A program made the position numbers and the translations under genes. Source: JALZUE01 sp051251725 (GTDB taxonomy: Bacteria; Pseudomonadota; Gammaproteobacteria; Enterobacterales; Alteromonadaceae). From it: 64,000 bases of DNA. Numbering within the stretch: the stretch's first letter is position 1; each line of letters begins with the position of its first letter. This document shows positions 1 to 8,075 of the stretch, piece by piece. The notes under the pieces are model-generated. The model was given only the letters and a program-made list of their open reading frames with translations. It was not told where the DNA came from and did not search any database. The DNA lies in the NCBI GenBank assembly GCA_051251725.1, contig JBPOFN010000020.1, positions 13,916 to 77,915 of the forward strand. The letters are read 5' to 3'.

Positions 1-1155
1 ATGTTGACCAACATCTGTTGTCACAATCGCGGTTTCTGGCATTTTTTCGCTAATTTCGTTCAAGACCGCCGGCGCATAAATACCTGTTCCTGGGTGGTTA
101 TAGTCCCAAGCACAGTCTGCTTTCATTTGTGCACATTCTTGTTGCCAATCAGCAATGTTAATGTCACAAGTTAGCGGTAATAAATTGTCTTTTAAGTCAC
201 CAATAATGGCAATGTCTGCTACTCGGCGTTTACCAATTTCTGCGGCATCAATATCAAAATGAATAACTTTTGCATGCGGGGCAAATTCATCTAATTTACC
301 GGTAACACGGTCATCAAAACGCGCACCAACGGCAATTAATAAATCACTCTCTTGTACGGCAATATTTGATGCACGGGTACCATGCATACCTAACATACCC
401 ATATACAGGGCATCGTTTTTATCGACAGCACCCAAACCTTTCAACGTTGCTACGCTTGGGATCTGCATTTTTTTCATAAATTCCCGTAATTCAGGCACTG
501 CATTCGCCATACCAACACCACCACCAACATATAAAACTGGCTTTTTAGCTTGTTGAATTAAGCTGACGGCATCACTAACATCGGCAGCTACTTTTGCTTG
601 CTCGTTAGAATGATCAGAGACTAAATCAATTTTTTTGGTAACCGCGGCAATTTGAATATCTTTAGGAATATCTACTAATACCGGCCCTTGACGACCTGAT
701 AAAGCAATTTCAAATGCTTGATGTAAAATTTTGCCGAGTTCGTTAACGTCGCGTACTTGGAAAGCATGTTTAGTACAGGCTAATGCCATACCGACAATAT
801 CAACTTCTTGGAAGGCGTCAGAACCCATCGCTGCCGTAGGAACTTGACCGGTAATCGCAATTACTGGAATCGAATCAGCCATCGCATCAGCAAGGCCGGT
901 TAATAGGTTGGTTGCACCTGGACCTGAAGTCGCCATGCAAACCCCAATTTTCCCTGAAGCGCGGGCATAACCCACGGCGGAAAAAGCAGCGCCTTGCTCG
1001 TGACGGCATAAAAAGTGATTTACATCACTGTCATACAAAGCATCGTAAATTGGCATAATAGCGCCACCCGGATAACCGAAGACATGCTCAACACCGTGTT
1101 GTTGTAATACGGTGAATAATAATGATGCCCCTGTTTGCGTGCTTGTACTTGTCAT
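1..1155 (-). CDS. ilvG: Acetolactate synthase large subunit, 5' part (gene runs off the left edge)
   Basis: Translating the minus strand from the ATG at 1155 gives 385 uninterrupted codons to the window edge, so about two thirds of a usual 550-570-residue protein is present. The ThDP-dependent enzyme makes acetolactate or acetohydroxybutyrate from pyruvate, the first common step of branched-chain amino acid synthesis. Visible family motifs are the N-terminal FGYPGGAIMPIYDAL block, the cofactor-activating glutamate in CRHEQGA and the ATSGPGATNLLTG loop. An Ile/Leu/Val-rich leader peptide and a terminator-like hairpin lie directly upstream. This is the arrangement of ilvGMEDA operons, so IlvG (isozyme II type) is preferred to IlvB or IlvI. 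The rest of the operon should lie to the left of the window. Confidence 0.93.
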   Translation of the reverse strand, partial: MTSTSTQTGASLLFTVLQQHGVEHVFGYPGGAIMPIYDALYDSDVNHFLCRHEQGAAFSAVGYARASGKIGVCMATSGPGATNLLTGLADAMADSIPVIAITGQVPTAAMGSDAFQEVDIVGMALACTKHAFQVRDVNELGKILHQAFEIALSGRQGPVLVDIPKDIQIAAVTKKIDLVSDHSNEQAKVAADVSDAVSLIQQAKKPVLYVGGGVGMANAVPELREFMKKMQIPSVATLKGLGAVDKNDALYMGMLGMHGTRASNIAVQESDLLIAVGARFDDRVTGKLDEFAPHAKVIHFDIDAAEIGKRRVADIAIIGDLKDNLLPLTCDINIADWQQECAQMKADCAWDYNHPGTGIYAPAVLNEISEKMPETAIVTTDVGQH

Positions 1156-1210
1156 GTCACTACTCTTCTTTTTTCTGAAAATTTACTGTAAATTCGATTG
1201 TGCTAAAAGC

Positions 1211-1246
1211 AACGAACCCCCAGACCTTGCGGTGCGGGGGTTCGTT
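1211..1246 (-). terminator. Attenuator terminator between ilvL-like leader and ilvG
   Basis: On the minus strand the segment forms a strong GC-rich stem: AACGAACCCCC pairs with GGGGGTTCGTT. It is followed by TGCTTTTAG, a short T-rich tail. It lies between the leader peptide stop (1265) and the ilvG start (1155), where a transcription attenuator is expected. Confidence 0.85.
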
Positions 1247-1264
1247 TAATTTATACCGTTAAAC

Positions 1265-1348
1265 TTAACGCAATAAACTGCCCCGCGGTGTCTTATCGAC
1301 CACGACGACGAGAATAATGTTAATAATTGCTGCGTTAATTTTTTTCAT
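1265..1348 (-). CDS. ilvL: ilv operon leader peptide (27 aa, attenuation)
   Basis: A 27-codon reading frame starts at ATG 1348 (MKKINAA...) and ends with TAA at 1265. Its middle reads IINIILVVVV, a run of regulatory isoleucine, leucine and valine codons. In ilvGMEDA operons, ribosome stalling at such codons when branched-chain aminoacyl-tRNA is scarce prevents the attenuator hairpin from forming. The hairpin at 1211-1246 is just downstream. The sequence differs from E. coli IlvL, as leader peptides usually do, but composition, size and position all fit. A weak AAGAA sequence precedes the start. Confidence 0.88.
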   Translation of the reverse strand: MKKINAAIINIILVVVVDKTPRGSLLR

Positions 1349-1574
1349 TTAATTCTTAATAAAATAAACTTTTGTGAAAACGGCGGTATTCTACCTGTAT
1401 TTAATGATTAGTACCATAGCTCAAAGCGCATTCGCAAGCTTTTTTATTCGCCTTTTCGTACATTAATTAAACTTTCCCTTATCTACCATGAAGAAAGCGA
1501 AAGGCAAAATTCGCAATGCTGCCTCGTTTAGCTATAGTTTTTAGATACTAAAGGAATGAATGAAATGGAATTTT

Positions 1575-3101
1575 ATGTCATTAGCTTGTATTTATAGCCG
1601 CGCCTGTGTCGGTCTTGACGCACCCTTGGTCAGTGTGGAAGTGCATATTGGCAATGGCTTGCCAGCATTTACTATTGTTGGTTTACCAGAAACTTCGGTA
1701 AGAGAAGCAAAAGATCGCGTTCGTAGCGCTATTATCAATTGCGGTTATGAATTTCCTGCTAAACGTATTACGGTTAATTTAGCCCCAGCCGATTTACCAA
1801 AAGAAGGCGGCCGCTTCGACCTCCCTATTGCTGTTGGCATTTTAGCCGCGTCAGATCAAATTCCAGTCGCGGCTTTACATCAATATGAATTTGCCGGTGA
1901 GTTGTCGTTGTCTGGGAATATTCGTGATGTTATTGGCGAGATCCCAATGACCATCGCATGCACTAAAAGTAACCGACAGTTTTTTTTACCAAAAAAAAGT
2001 GCAGAAAAGGGCGCTTGGGTTGAGGGCGCTCAAATTATTGCGATTGAACATTTATCGCAACTTTATCCGCATTTGATCGGGCAAGAGCAATTACCGTTAA
2101 GTGAAATAAAAACGCCGCAGCCAGATAATAATTTGGCCAGTTATGGTGATATTGCTGATGTTGTTGGCCAGCCATTAGCTAAGCGGGCGTTAGAAATTGC
2201 CGCCGCGGGCAGCCATAATTTATTATTTATTGGCCCGCCAGGTACAGGTAAAACTATGTTAGCAAGTCGCTTGCCAGGGATTTTACCGCAAATGACCGGC
2301 GCCGAAGCGCTTTCAGCTGCTGCGATACGCTCCATTAGCCAGCAATATTTTGACGAGCAAGCTTGGTTAATTCGTCCGTTTCGCTCGCCTCACCATACGG
2401 CTTCTTCTGCCGCGTTAATTGGCGGTGGCTCTCGGCCACAACCGGGTGAAGTTTCATTAGCGCATAATGGCGTACTATTTTTAGACGAGTTGCCAGAATT
2501 TGAACGTAAGGTGCTTGATGTGATGCGTGAGCCAATGGAGTCAGGTGAAGTGACTATTTCACGCGCAGCCAGCAAGCAAACTTTTCCGGCTAAGTTTCAA
2601 TTAGTCGCGGCGATGAATCCTAGCCCGACGGGTTTTTATAACGATAATCGCAGTACACCGGAGCAAGTATTACGTTATTTAAGTCGCTTATCAGGGCCTT
2701 TTTTAGACCGCATTGATATTCAAATAGAAGTGACACGTTTACCTAGAGGCATGTGGGCCGATGATCAAACACAAAATGAAACCAGCGAACAAGTTAGGCT
2801 TCGAGTAGAAGCTTGTCGAACGCTACAATTGCAACGTCAGCACGTGGCGAATGCTCACCTGACAAGTAATCAGCTAAAAGAGTTTTGTCAGTTAAATGCT
2901 AACGATAATGAATTTTTAGAATTGGCGGTAGAAAAACTAGGTTTGTCGACTCGTGCTCATCATAAAATATTAAAAATTGCGCGCACCATTGCGGATTTAG
3001 TAGGCGCCGAGCAAGTTCAACATGAACATATAATTGAAGCCTTGTCGTATCGCGCCATGGATAGAATTTTACGGCATTTAACAGAAGCGATAGCTTGTTA
3101 A
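1575..3101 (+). CDS. comM: ComM/YifB-type AAA+ ATPase (Mg-chelatase-like)
   Basis: The protein has a Lon-protease-like N-terminal domain followed by an AAA+ module with Walker A GPPGTGKT and Walker B GVLFLDELPEF. The C-terminal Mg-chelatase-type domain carries the SGPFLDRIDIQ block. ComM is a hexameric helicase that promotes branch migration during natural transformation; YifB is the E. coli name. An ATG at 1560 would add five residues, but the one at 1575 matches the family's MSL...R N-terminus (E. coli MSLSIVHTRA) and has GGAA just upstream. At about 508 residues it is full length. It is divergent from the ilv operon and monocistronic. Confidence 0.93.
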   Translation: MSLACIYSRACVGLDAPLVSVEVHIGNGLPAFTIVGLPETSVREAKDRVRSAIINCGYEFPAKRITVNLAPADLPKEGGRFDLPIAVGILAASDQIPVAALHQYEFAGELSLSGNIRDVIGEIPMTIACTKSNRQFFLPKKSAEKGAWVEGAQIIAIEHLSQLYPHLIGQEQLPLSEIKTPQPDNNLASYGDIADVVGQPLAKRALEIAAAGSHNLLFIGPPGTGKTMLASRLPGILPQMTGAEALSAAAIRSISQQYFDEQAWLIRPFRSPHHTASSAALIGGGSRPQPGEVSLAHNGVLFLDELPEFERKVLDVMREPMESGEVTISRAASKQTFPAKFQLVAAMNPSPTGFYNDNRSTPEQVLRYLSRLSGPFLDRIDIQIEVTRLPRGMWADDQTQNETSEQVRLRVEACRTLQLQRQHVANAHLTSNQLKEFCQLNANDNEFLELAVEKLGLSTRAHHKILKIARTIADLVGAEQVQHEHIIEALSYRAMDRILRHLTEAIAC

Positions 3102-3142
3102 ACTAGCGCCGCTGTTAATGGTGTTTAGTATTGATTTAGTGG

Positions 3143-3763
3143 TTAATAAGCATTATCGGGAATTTTATATTCACAGCCTTCAGCGGCAAAAGCTTTGGTA
3201 AATTCCGGTAATTCTTTGATTTCGTTTACCAGTCGTAAAACATTTTTGCCGACCGGTATCGATAAGCTTGGAAAAACATTACCCCAACGCACATAAACCG
3301 CTAATAGATAATCAATAATACTGGCTTCATCACCTACCATATAAGTTTGTTTGGCCAATCGGTCATCAATAATCTTCCATGTGCCAGCTAACTTTTCGGC
3401 AAAAATTTTCATTAGATTTTCTATCACACGGGCGTCCTCTGTGACATGCAATAATGAAAACAGTTTTGAATAGGCTGGATGTAAGGTTGCGTAATTGAAC
3501 ATTAACCATTGGTTAAATTCATCTTCTTGCCAAGTGTTTTTATGTGGCAGCGGATGTTTTGCTAATAAATGCAGAACAATCGCTGCGCCCTCGGTGATCA
3601 ATCTGTCTTGATCTTGAAGTGCTGGTACTTGGTTAGTTGGCACAATACTTTGATAATTAGGCACATCATCGCGTTTTATTACTTCAAACGGGATCTCAAG
3701 CTTATTTAATAAAACATGAATGCCAGTCGAACAGGTGCCTGGGATGGTATAAAGTTGGTACAT
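3143..3763 (-). CDS. Glutathione S-transferase family protein
   Basis: This 206-residue protein has a GST N-terminal thioredoxin fold (YTIPGTCSTGIHVLLNKL, then the cis-proline NQVPAL and the glutathione-contacting ITEGAAI segment). An all-helical C-terminal domain follows. Such enzymes conjugate glutathione to electrophiles or have related redox roles; the substrate cannot be read from sequence. It is the last gene of a minus-strand cluster with a tautomerase and an NTF2-like protein. A LysR gene is divergent from the cluster, suggesting a regulated detoxification or catabolic unit. Confidence 0.85.
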   Translation of the reverse strand: MYQLYTIPGTCSTGIHVLLNKLEIPFEVIKRDDVPNYQSIVPTNQVPALQDQDRLITEGAAIVLHLLAKHPLPHKNTWQEDEFNQWLMFNYATLHPAYSKLFSLLHVTEDARVIENLMKIFAEKLAGTWKIIDDRLAKQTYMVGDEASIIDYLLAVYVRWGNVFPSLSIPVGKNVLRLVNEIKELPEFTKAFAAEGCEYKIPDNAY

Positions 3764-3807
3764 AGTTGTTTCCTTAGTCGGTAAGTTAATTCGGTTAATT
3801 AAAATAA

Positions 3808-4008
3808 TTATTTACGTTTTCTAATTTCGGCGACGCTAACCCCGCCAAAGCCCCAGTTTTCTAATGGCACTTCTTCAATTACCACAAAAGTGCTTGCTGG
3901 TGGTTTAGCTAAAATATCTTCAAGCATTTTTGTTGTTGCTTGGATCAATTGCGCTTTTTGCTCGGTGGTGACATTTTCGTCGGTAATTTTAATATTGACG
4001 TAGGGCAT
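3808..4008 (-). CDS. 4-oxalocrotonate tautomerase family protein
   Basis: A 66-residue protein begins Met-Pro-Tyr (MPYVNIKITDE), so Met removal would expose the catalytic N-terminal proline of the tautomerase superfamily. Length and the central TKMLEDILAKPPASTFVVIEE segment fit small 4-OT subunits, which assemble as hexamers or dimers and catalyse keto-enol tautomerisation. The true substrate is unknown. It sits between the NTF2-like and GST genes on the same strand with short spacers, so cotranscription is likely. Confidence 0.85.
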   Translation of the reverse strand: MPYVNIKITDENVTTEQKAQLIQATTKMLEDILAKPPASTFVVIEEVPLENWGFGGVSVAEIRKRK

Positions 4009-4011
4009 GGC

Positions 4012-4395
4012 TTACTCCTGGTTTGTTATTAAGTCGTAGTGAAAAACTTTGGCAATGATCTGCCATTGGTTGTCGATAAAAATAAAGCTGAGGTAATCAA
4101 TAAAGGCTTTGGCTTGAATAGAGCACTGCACTTTGGCAAGCGCGGTATTATTGCCGGCAAAGTCTAATGAAATAATTTTGTCGCTACGCTGATGTTTGGC
4201 TTCTGCTGGAGAAATTCGAGTGGCGACTAAGCTAAAATATTGCTCCATTTCCATATGAATTAACTCACCGTTAGTTGCACAGGAATATTGTGCTTTTGGG
4301 TGAAATACGTTTTTAAGGCGTCTGATATCACCCCAGTACAAACCATCAAAATATATTTTTAATACTTGCTCTAATTGTTGAGTTGCTACGTTCAT
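4012..4395 (-). CDS. SnoaL/NTF2-like fold protein
   Basis: The likely start is ATG 4395, giving 127 residues beginning MNVATQQLEQVLKIYFDGLYWGD. A longer frame begins only with TTG at 4488 and would run into the divergent LysR promoter. The pattern matches the NTF2-like superfamily (putative lumazine-binding/SnoaL): helical start, FHPKAQYSC, then a central strand set ending in W-Q-I-I-AKVFHYD. Some members are small-molecule isomerases or hydrolases; no catalytic assignment is possible. It is first in the cluster with the tautomerase (3-base gap) and GST. Confidence 0.75.
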   Translation of the reverse strand: MNVATQQLEQVLKIYFDGLYWGDIRRLKNVFHPKAQYSCATNGELIHMEMEQYFSLVATRISPAEAKHQRSDKIISLDFAGNNTALAKVQCSIQAKAFIDYLSFIFIDNQWQIIAKVFHYDLITNQE

Positions 4396-4490
4396 CTGGT
4401 TTATCTCTAACGGATTGAATGTTGGATAGCAGTGTACAAAAGCTTTGTCTGTTGATAAATTCACAATAAATACACAAAGGATATGCAAAA

Positions 4491-5366
4491 ATGCACAGCT
4501 GGGATGATTTCAGATATTTTTTAGCAGTAGCCAATTGCGGCAGTTTTTCAGAAGCTGCTAAGCAACTTAAGGTTAATCACTCAACGGTTTCTCGGCGGAT
4601 TCAGGCGCTTGAGTCAAAACACGGTGTGCGTTTATTTGATCGCACTTTAAACGGTTATAAAATGACAGATGCTGGCGCAGCTATTTACGAAATTGCCGAG
4701 CAGTTGCAGGAGAGCACCTTAAAAGCGTCACGAATATTACAGGGCCAAGATGCACGGTTAGAAGGTGATATTAACTTAACAATGCCTCATGAAATATTTG
4801 ACTACATACTTTCAAAACCCTTGAATGATTTTTATCAGCTTCATCCTAATATTTACTTTAATTTAATGGTCTCTAAAGGGCTGAGAAATATGGCAAATAT
4901 GGAAGCAGATTTAGCGGTGCGAATTACTGGCTCGCCGCCTGATTATTTAATTGGTACCCGCGTTACCAAAATGCAGCACGGTTTATATCAAGCCCGTTCA
5001 CTTGTAGTAAAAGACTATACGCCAATAGTGGTTTGGGCTGTCGAACAAGAAGTGCCGCGCTGGGCCTTTGAATATTTTGACAATCCCAAAGTGGTTTTAC
5101 ATGTTGATGATTTGCATTCGATGTATCGAGCGGTAAAAGCGGGTTTTGGTATTGCTAGAATGCCGTGTTTTATGCCTGATAGAGTCGCTGAGCAAGATGT
5201 AGTGAGATTACCGATTGACTTACCTATGTCTGACTGGGGGATTTGGCTGTTAAATCATGTTGATTTAAGAAATACGGCGCGTATTAATGCCGCCCGTGCT
5301 TTTATTAAAACCGAACTAGAAAAACAGCTGCCCTTATTTCAGGGCAAGCTGTCTAATTATGGTTAA
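4491..5366 (+). CDS. LysR family transcriptional regulator
   Basis: Residues about 3-62 form a LysR winged helix-turn-helix (FRYFLAVANCGSFSEAAKQL, then HSTVSRRIQALE). A shortened effector domain of about 200 residues follows. It is divergent from the NTF2/tautomerase/GST cluster with fewer than 100 bases between starts, the usual geometry for a LysR protein controlling its neighbour. AAAGGA lies upstream of the ATG at suitable spacing. The inducer is unknown. Confidence 0.9.
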   Translation: MHSWDDFRYFLAVANCGSFSEAAKQLKVNHSTVSRRIQALESKHGVRLFDRTLNGYKMTDAGAAIYEIAEQLQESTLKASRILQGQDARLEGDINLTMPHEIFDYILSKPLNDFYQLHPNIYFNLMVSKGLRNMANMEADLAVRITGSPPDYLIGTRVTKMQHGLYQARSLVVKDYTPIVVWAVEQEVPRWAFEYFDNPKVVLHVDDLHSMYRAVKAGFGIARMPCFMPDRVAEQDVVRLPIDLPMSDWGIWLLNHVDLRNTARINAARAFIKTELEKQLPLFQGKLSNYG

Positions 5367-5422
5367 CTTCTCGTTAGCATTGAATGGTTAGTGATTCTTG
5401 AACTGCTAGCAATAAATTGAAA

Positions 5423-5836
5423 CTACTGCGCTTGCGCTTGGCAGGAAATATTTGGCAGTTCGATAATTTTTTCTGTTTGCTGATGATGCAAATAACACTG
5501 CTGATCTTTAGTTAATAGTTTAAAGCTTTGCACCGTTTGCTGATGTTTACCTTCAAGCAATTGGCCTTGTTGGTTAATGTGGCTATTACGCTCGATGGTG
5601 ATGGTTGAATCTTTACTGAACACCTTATCGGCTAAAGTGATTTTTTGGCCATTTAGCATGCCTGAAATAAGCTGCTCTAGTTGGCCGCTGATCAGTGGTG
5701 ACGGTTTATTTAATAAGGCCGGCTGATACTCAGCTAATTGCTTGTTATCAGTGGTTGAAGCACAAGCTAATAACACGCCGGTGATTAATATTATGACAGA
5801 ACAAGTTAATCTTGGTGTTAGCGAAATAAATTTCAT
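5423..5836 (-). CDS. Putative lipoprotein of unknown function
   Basis: Starting at ATG 5836 (SD GGAAG) the product is 137 residues. It has a type II signal peptide ending in the lipobox LLAC, acylated cysteine at residue 25. The mature part is short, polar and Gln-rich, with two further cysteines near the C-terminus (QCYLHHQQ and NISCQAQ). No domain is recognised. The start directly abuts the stop of the upstream S41 peptidase gene, so the two are almost certainly cotranscribed and may act together at the envelope. Confidence 0.7.
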   Translation of the reverse strand: MKFISLTPRLTCSVIILITGVLLACASTTDNKQLAEYQPALLNKPSPLISGQLEQLISGMLNGQKITLADKVFSKDSTITIERNSHINQQGQLLEGKHQQTVQSFKLLTKDQQCYLHHQQTEKIIELPNISCQAQAQ

Positions 5837-5837
5837 C

Positions 5838-7475
5838 TTAATCTTCCTTTGATGTTTGCTCAGAATTTGCATCTGTGATTAAGCTGTAAATCTTATTATG
5901 TTCAAGCATCGCATTCGGAGACTTTATCGCAATACTGTCACTTGCATCGTATTGCTCAGATTGTAGCGTTCTCGTCTTAACCGTCTGTAATTGTGGGCGA
6001 CAACTACCTGATTCGGCATAATATAAGGCGTTAGCTAATAAGGCTTCGCTTGGCTCCCCTAGTGCTTGGGTAAAGTCATCATCCACATCACAACCTTTAA
6101 TTTCGGCATCAAATTGAGGATTTGATTTTGGTGAAAAACCATCAGAATATTCGCCAAAACCTTTATCATTTACTCCTTTAAATTGCACGGTGAAATAAGT
6201 GGTGCCGCAATTATCTTGTGGATAAAAGCCATAAGGCTTACCACAGGTGGTGTTGCCAATTTGAATCACGTCAACATTAATTCCGCGTAAGCCATTAATG
6301 AAGGCTTCACTGGCTGAGCATGTTGAATCTGTGGTTAAGACAAAAACCCGAGCTAAATTCAAGCTCGGTAATGTGTTAGTAAAAGTGCTGCTAACCCAAT
6401 CAATTTGGCGATGATAAAAAGGGGTTGGCTCCAGCTGATTTTTAGTGATGGGGTCAATCGTTTGATGTTTGTCGTTAAATTGCGTGGTTTCAAAAATTGC
6501 ATTATTGGTTTGTGCTTCACCGGCCACCATATAAGCAAGTTGTGATGACATCGCTAATAAACCACCGCCGTTATAGCGTAAATCAATAATTAACTCAGAG
6601 ACATTGGCTTGGCTAAACTCGTCAAAAGCGTCTATTAAATCTTGTTGCGCGGTACGATTAAAGGCATTGAATTGCACATAGCCGGCTGTGCCTTGAGCTA
6701 AATCAATAATTTTGTGTTGTGGCACATAATCTAAAACAATATTGGCTGAGGTCAGTTCAACTTCAACGGTTGCGTTATTGTTGTTTGGATCCGTAAAGCT
6801 AAAAGTATGGCTTAACCCTCTATCGGAGGGGAATAACGCCTCATTTATACGATCAATATTGTTACTGTTATTGGTATTAATAAAGTCGATATTATCAATT
6901 TTATTTAATTTAAGACCTCGGGTTACACCGGCGTTTGCTGCCGGAGATCCTGCTTCAGTAAACCTGACGGTAAGGCTTCTTGGTACTCGGGTACTGCCAA
7001 ATTCCCAGTTAATGCCATATTCAGAAGAAACACCACTTTGACTGACGGTGTTGTATTCGTCTGTTGCTTGGTAAAAATGAAAATTATCTTTAAGGGCATT
7101 CGATGCGGTACGTTGATTGGTTTTTAATAAATCAAAATATTCTAAGACGTTATAACTGGTTGGATCGCGATCTGTGATTTCGTTGTACCAAAGATAGGTA
7201 TTGTTACTCCATGAACGTAACCACATTTTTTCTTGCATGGCAGTCCCTGTTTTATCAGGGTAAGTTTGACGGGTAAAAGGGTCGGTACCTGCTCTTGGGG
7301 CAGCACAAAAATCTTTATAGCTTGATTCATTTGCAAATACGCCGCTTTGCCATGTAGAAGCGGTTGGCGTAAATACGGTGTTTTTTGAACCTGTATTTGT
7401 GCCTGAACCACCACAAGCTGTGAGGGCTGCGGTCAATAATAAACAGTTTAATCGCTTTAAACCTGTTGCCAACAT
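5838..7475 (-). CDS. S41 family peptidase lipoprotein (C-terminal processing protease type)
   Basis: The 545-residue product starts with a lipoprotein signal peptide (lipobox LTAC, then GGSG). A PDZ-like segment follows (FTEAGSPAANAGVTRGLKLNKI...). The S41 catalytic core has the nucleophile serine in STCSASEAFINGL and the partner lysine in TTCGKPYGFYP. Related CTPases cleave exposed C-termini of periplasmic proteins. Extra cysteines are present in the core (STCSA, TTCGK, QDNCG). The gene is followed immediately by a small lipoprotein gene. Substrates are not predictable. Confidence 0.85.
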   Translation of the reverse strand: MLATGLKRLNCLLLTAALTACGGSGTNTGSKNTVFTPTASTWQSGVFANESSYKDFCAAPRAGTDPFTRQTYPDKTGTAMQEKMWLRSWSNNTYLWYNEITDRDPTSYNVLEYFDLLKTNQRTASNALKDNFHFYQATDEYNTVSQSGVSSEYGINWEFGSTRVPRSLTVRFTEAGSPAANAGVTRGLKLNKIDNIDFINTNNSNNIDRINEALFPSDRGLSHTFSFTDPNNNNATVEVELTSANIVLDYVPQHKIIDLAQGTAGYVQFNAFNRTAQQDLIDAFDEFSQANVSELIIDLRYNGGGLLAMSSQLAYMVAGEAQTNNAIFETTQFNDKHQTIDPITKNQLEPTPFYHRQIDWVSSTFTNTLPSLNLARVFVLTTDSTCSASEAFINGLRGINVDVIQIGNTTCGKPYGFYPQDNCGTTYFTVQFKGVNDKGFGEYSDGFSPKSNPQFDAEIKGCDVDDDFTQALGEPSEALLANALYYAESGSCRPQLQTVKTRTLQSEQYDASDSIAIKSPNAMLEHNKIYSLITDANSEQTSKED

Positions 7476-8075
7476 AAAAAATCCTTTTTATTTAACTTAT
7501 TAATACGTAAATATTTTGATGTTCGATGATAGCAAAATTTTTTATTAGTAATGAAGGTTATTTGTAAATAAATTTCTGTAAGTAGATGTTATGCCTTTGA
7601 GTGTTTTGGTTTACAATTTATTGGTAATAACATTTGGTTTTTTTGTTTTATTTTTGGTTTGTTTTGTTATGGTTTTTCTTGGTTGGATTTAATGGTTTTT
7701 TATGTTTGTTACGAAGGTTTTATTACTTACCAATGCTGTTTATATCAAGTGTTTAAGATAAATTATTGGCGTATATTTAACAAACTTCCAGCGTGAATCG
7801 TGGTTTTTGCAATCTACATTATGATGCTTTTTATGATCTTATAACCTTGTTTTTACTGATATACATTGAAGTATTACCTTGATTTGTTAAATTTTATTTC
7901 ATACTCTTGATGCGTCGATAAAAGACAATTATTGCATAACGATATAACAATCCGTCAATATGCCAGGATTATAAAAACCTTATTGATTGGTATTACCAAA
8001 AGGCGGTTTGGTTGTGTTTTTTGGTGGCGGATAAATAAAAAATAACAATAATATAAATAATAAAATGGGATAACC
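7476..8075. other. 600-base intergenic region, AT-rich with a T/G-skewed stretch
   Basis: It separates the minus-strand S41 peptidase from the plus-strand lyase and must hold both promoters. From about 7608 to 7710 the plus strand is dominated by T and G with repeated TTGGTTT-like words. No ORF of coding quality was seen. A short perfect inverted repeat lies at 7987-7999. The SD of the lyase (GGGATAACC) precedes its ATG at 8076. Confidence 0.6.
7987..7999. promoter_or_regulatory. Candidate GntR/FadR-type operator TTGGTATTACCAA
   Basis: A 13-base perfect inverted repeat around one central base, TTGGTATTACCAA, lies 77 bases before the lyase start. FadR-subfamily GntR regulators bind TTGGTn(0-3)ACCAA-type sites, and PdhR and UxuR/ExuR sites are known examples. 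The regulator is not in the window, so assignment is by motif similarity only. Confidence 0.45.

Noticed and set aside
4396..4488. TTG start at 4488 for the NTF2-like gene
   Set aside because: It would extend to within 2 bases of the divergent LysR start and would add residues without family support; ATG 4395 is preferred.
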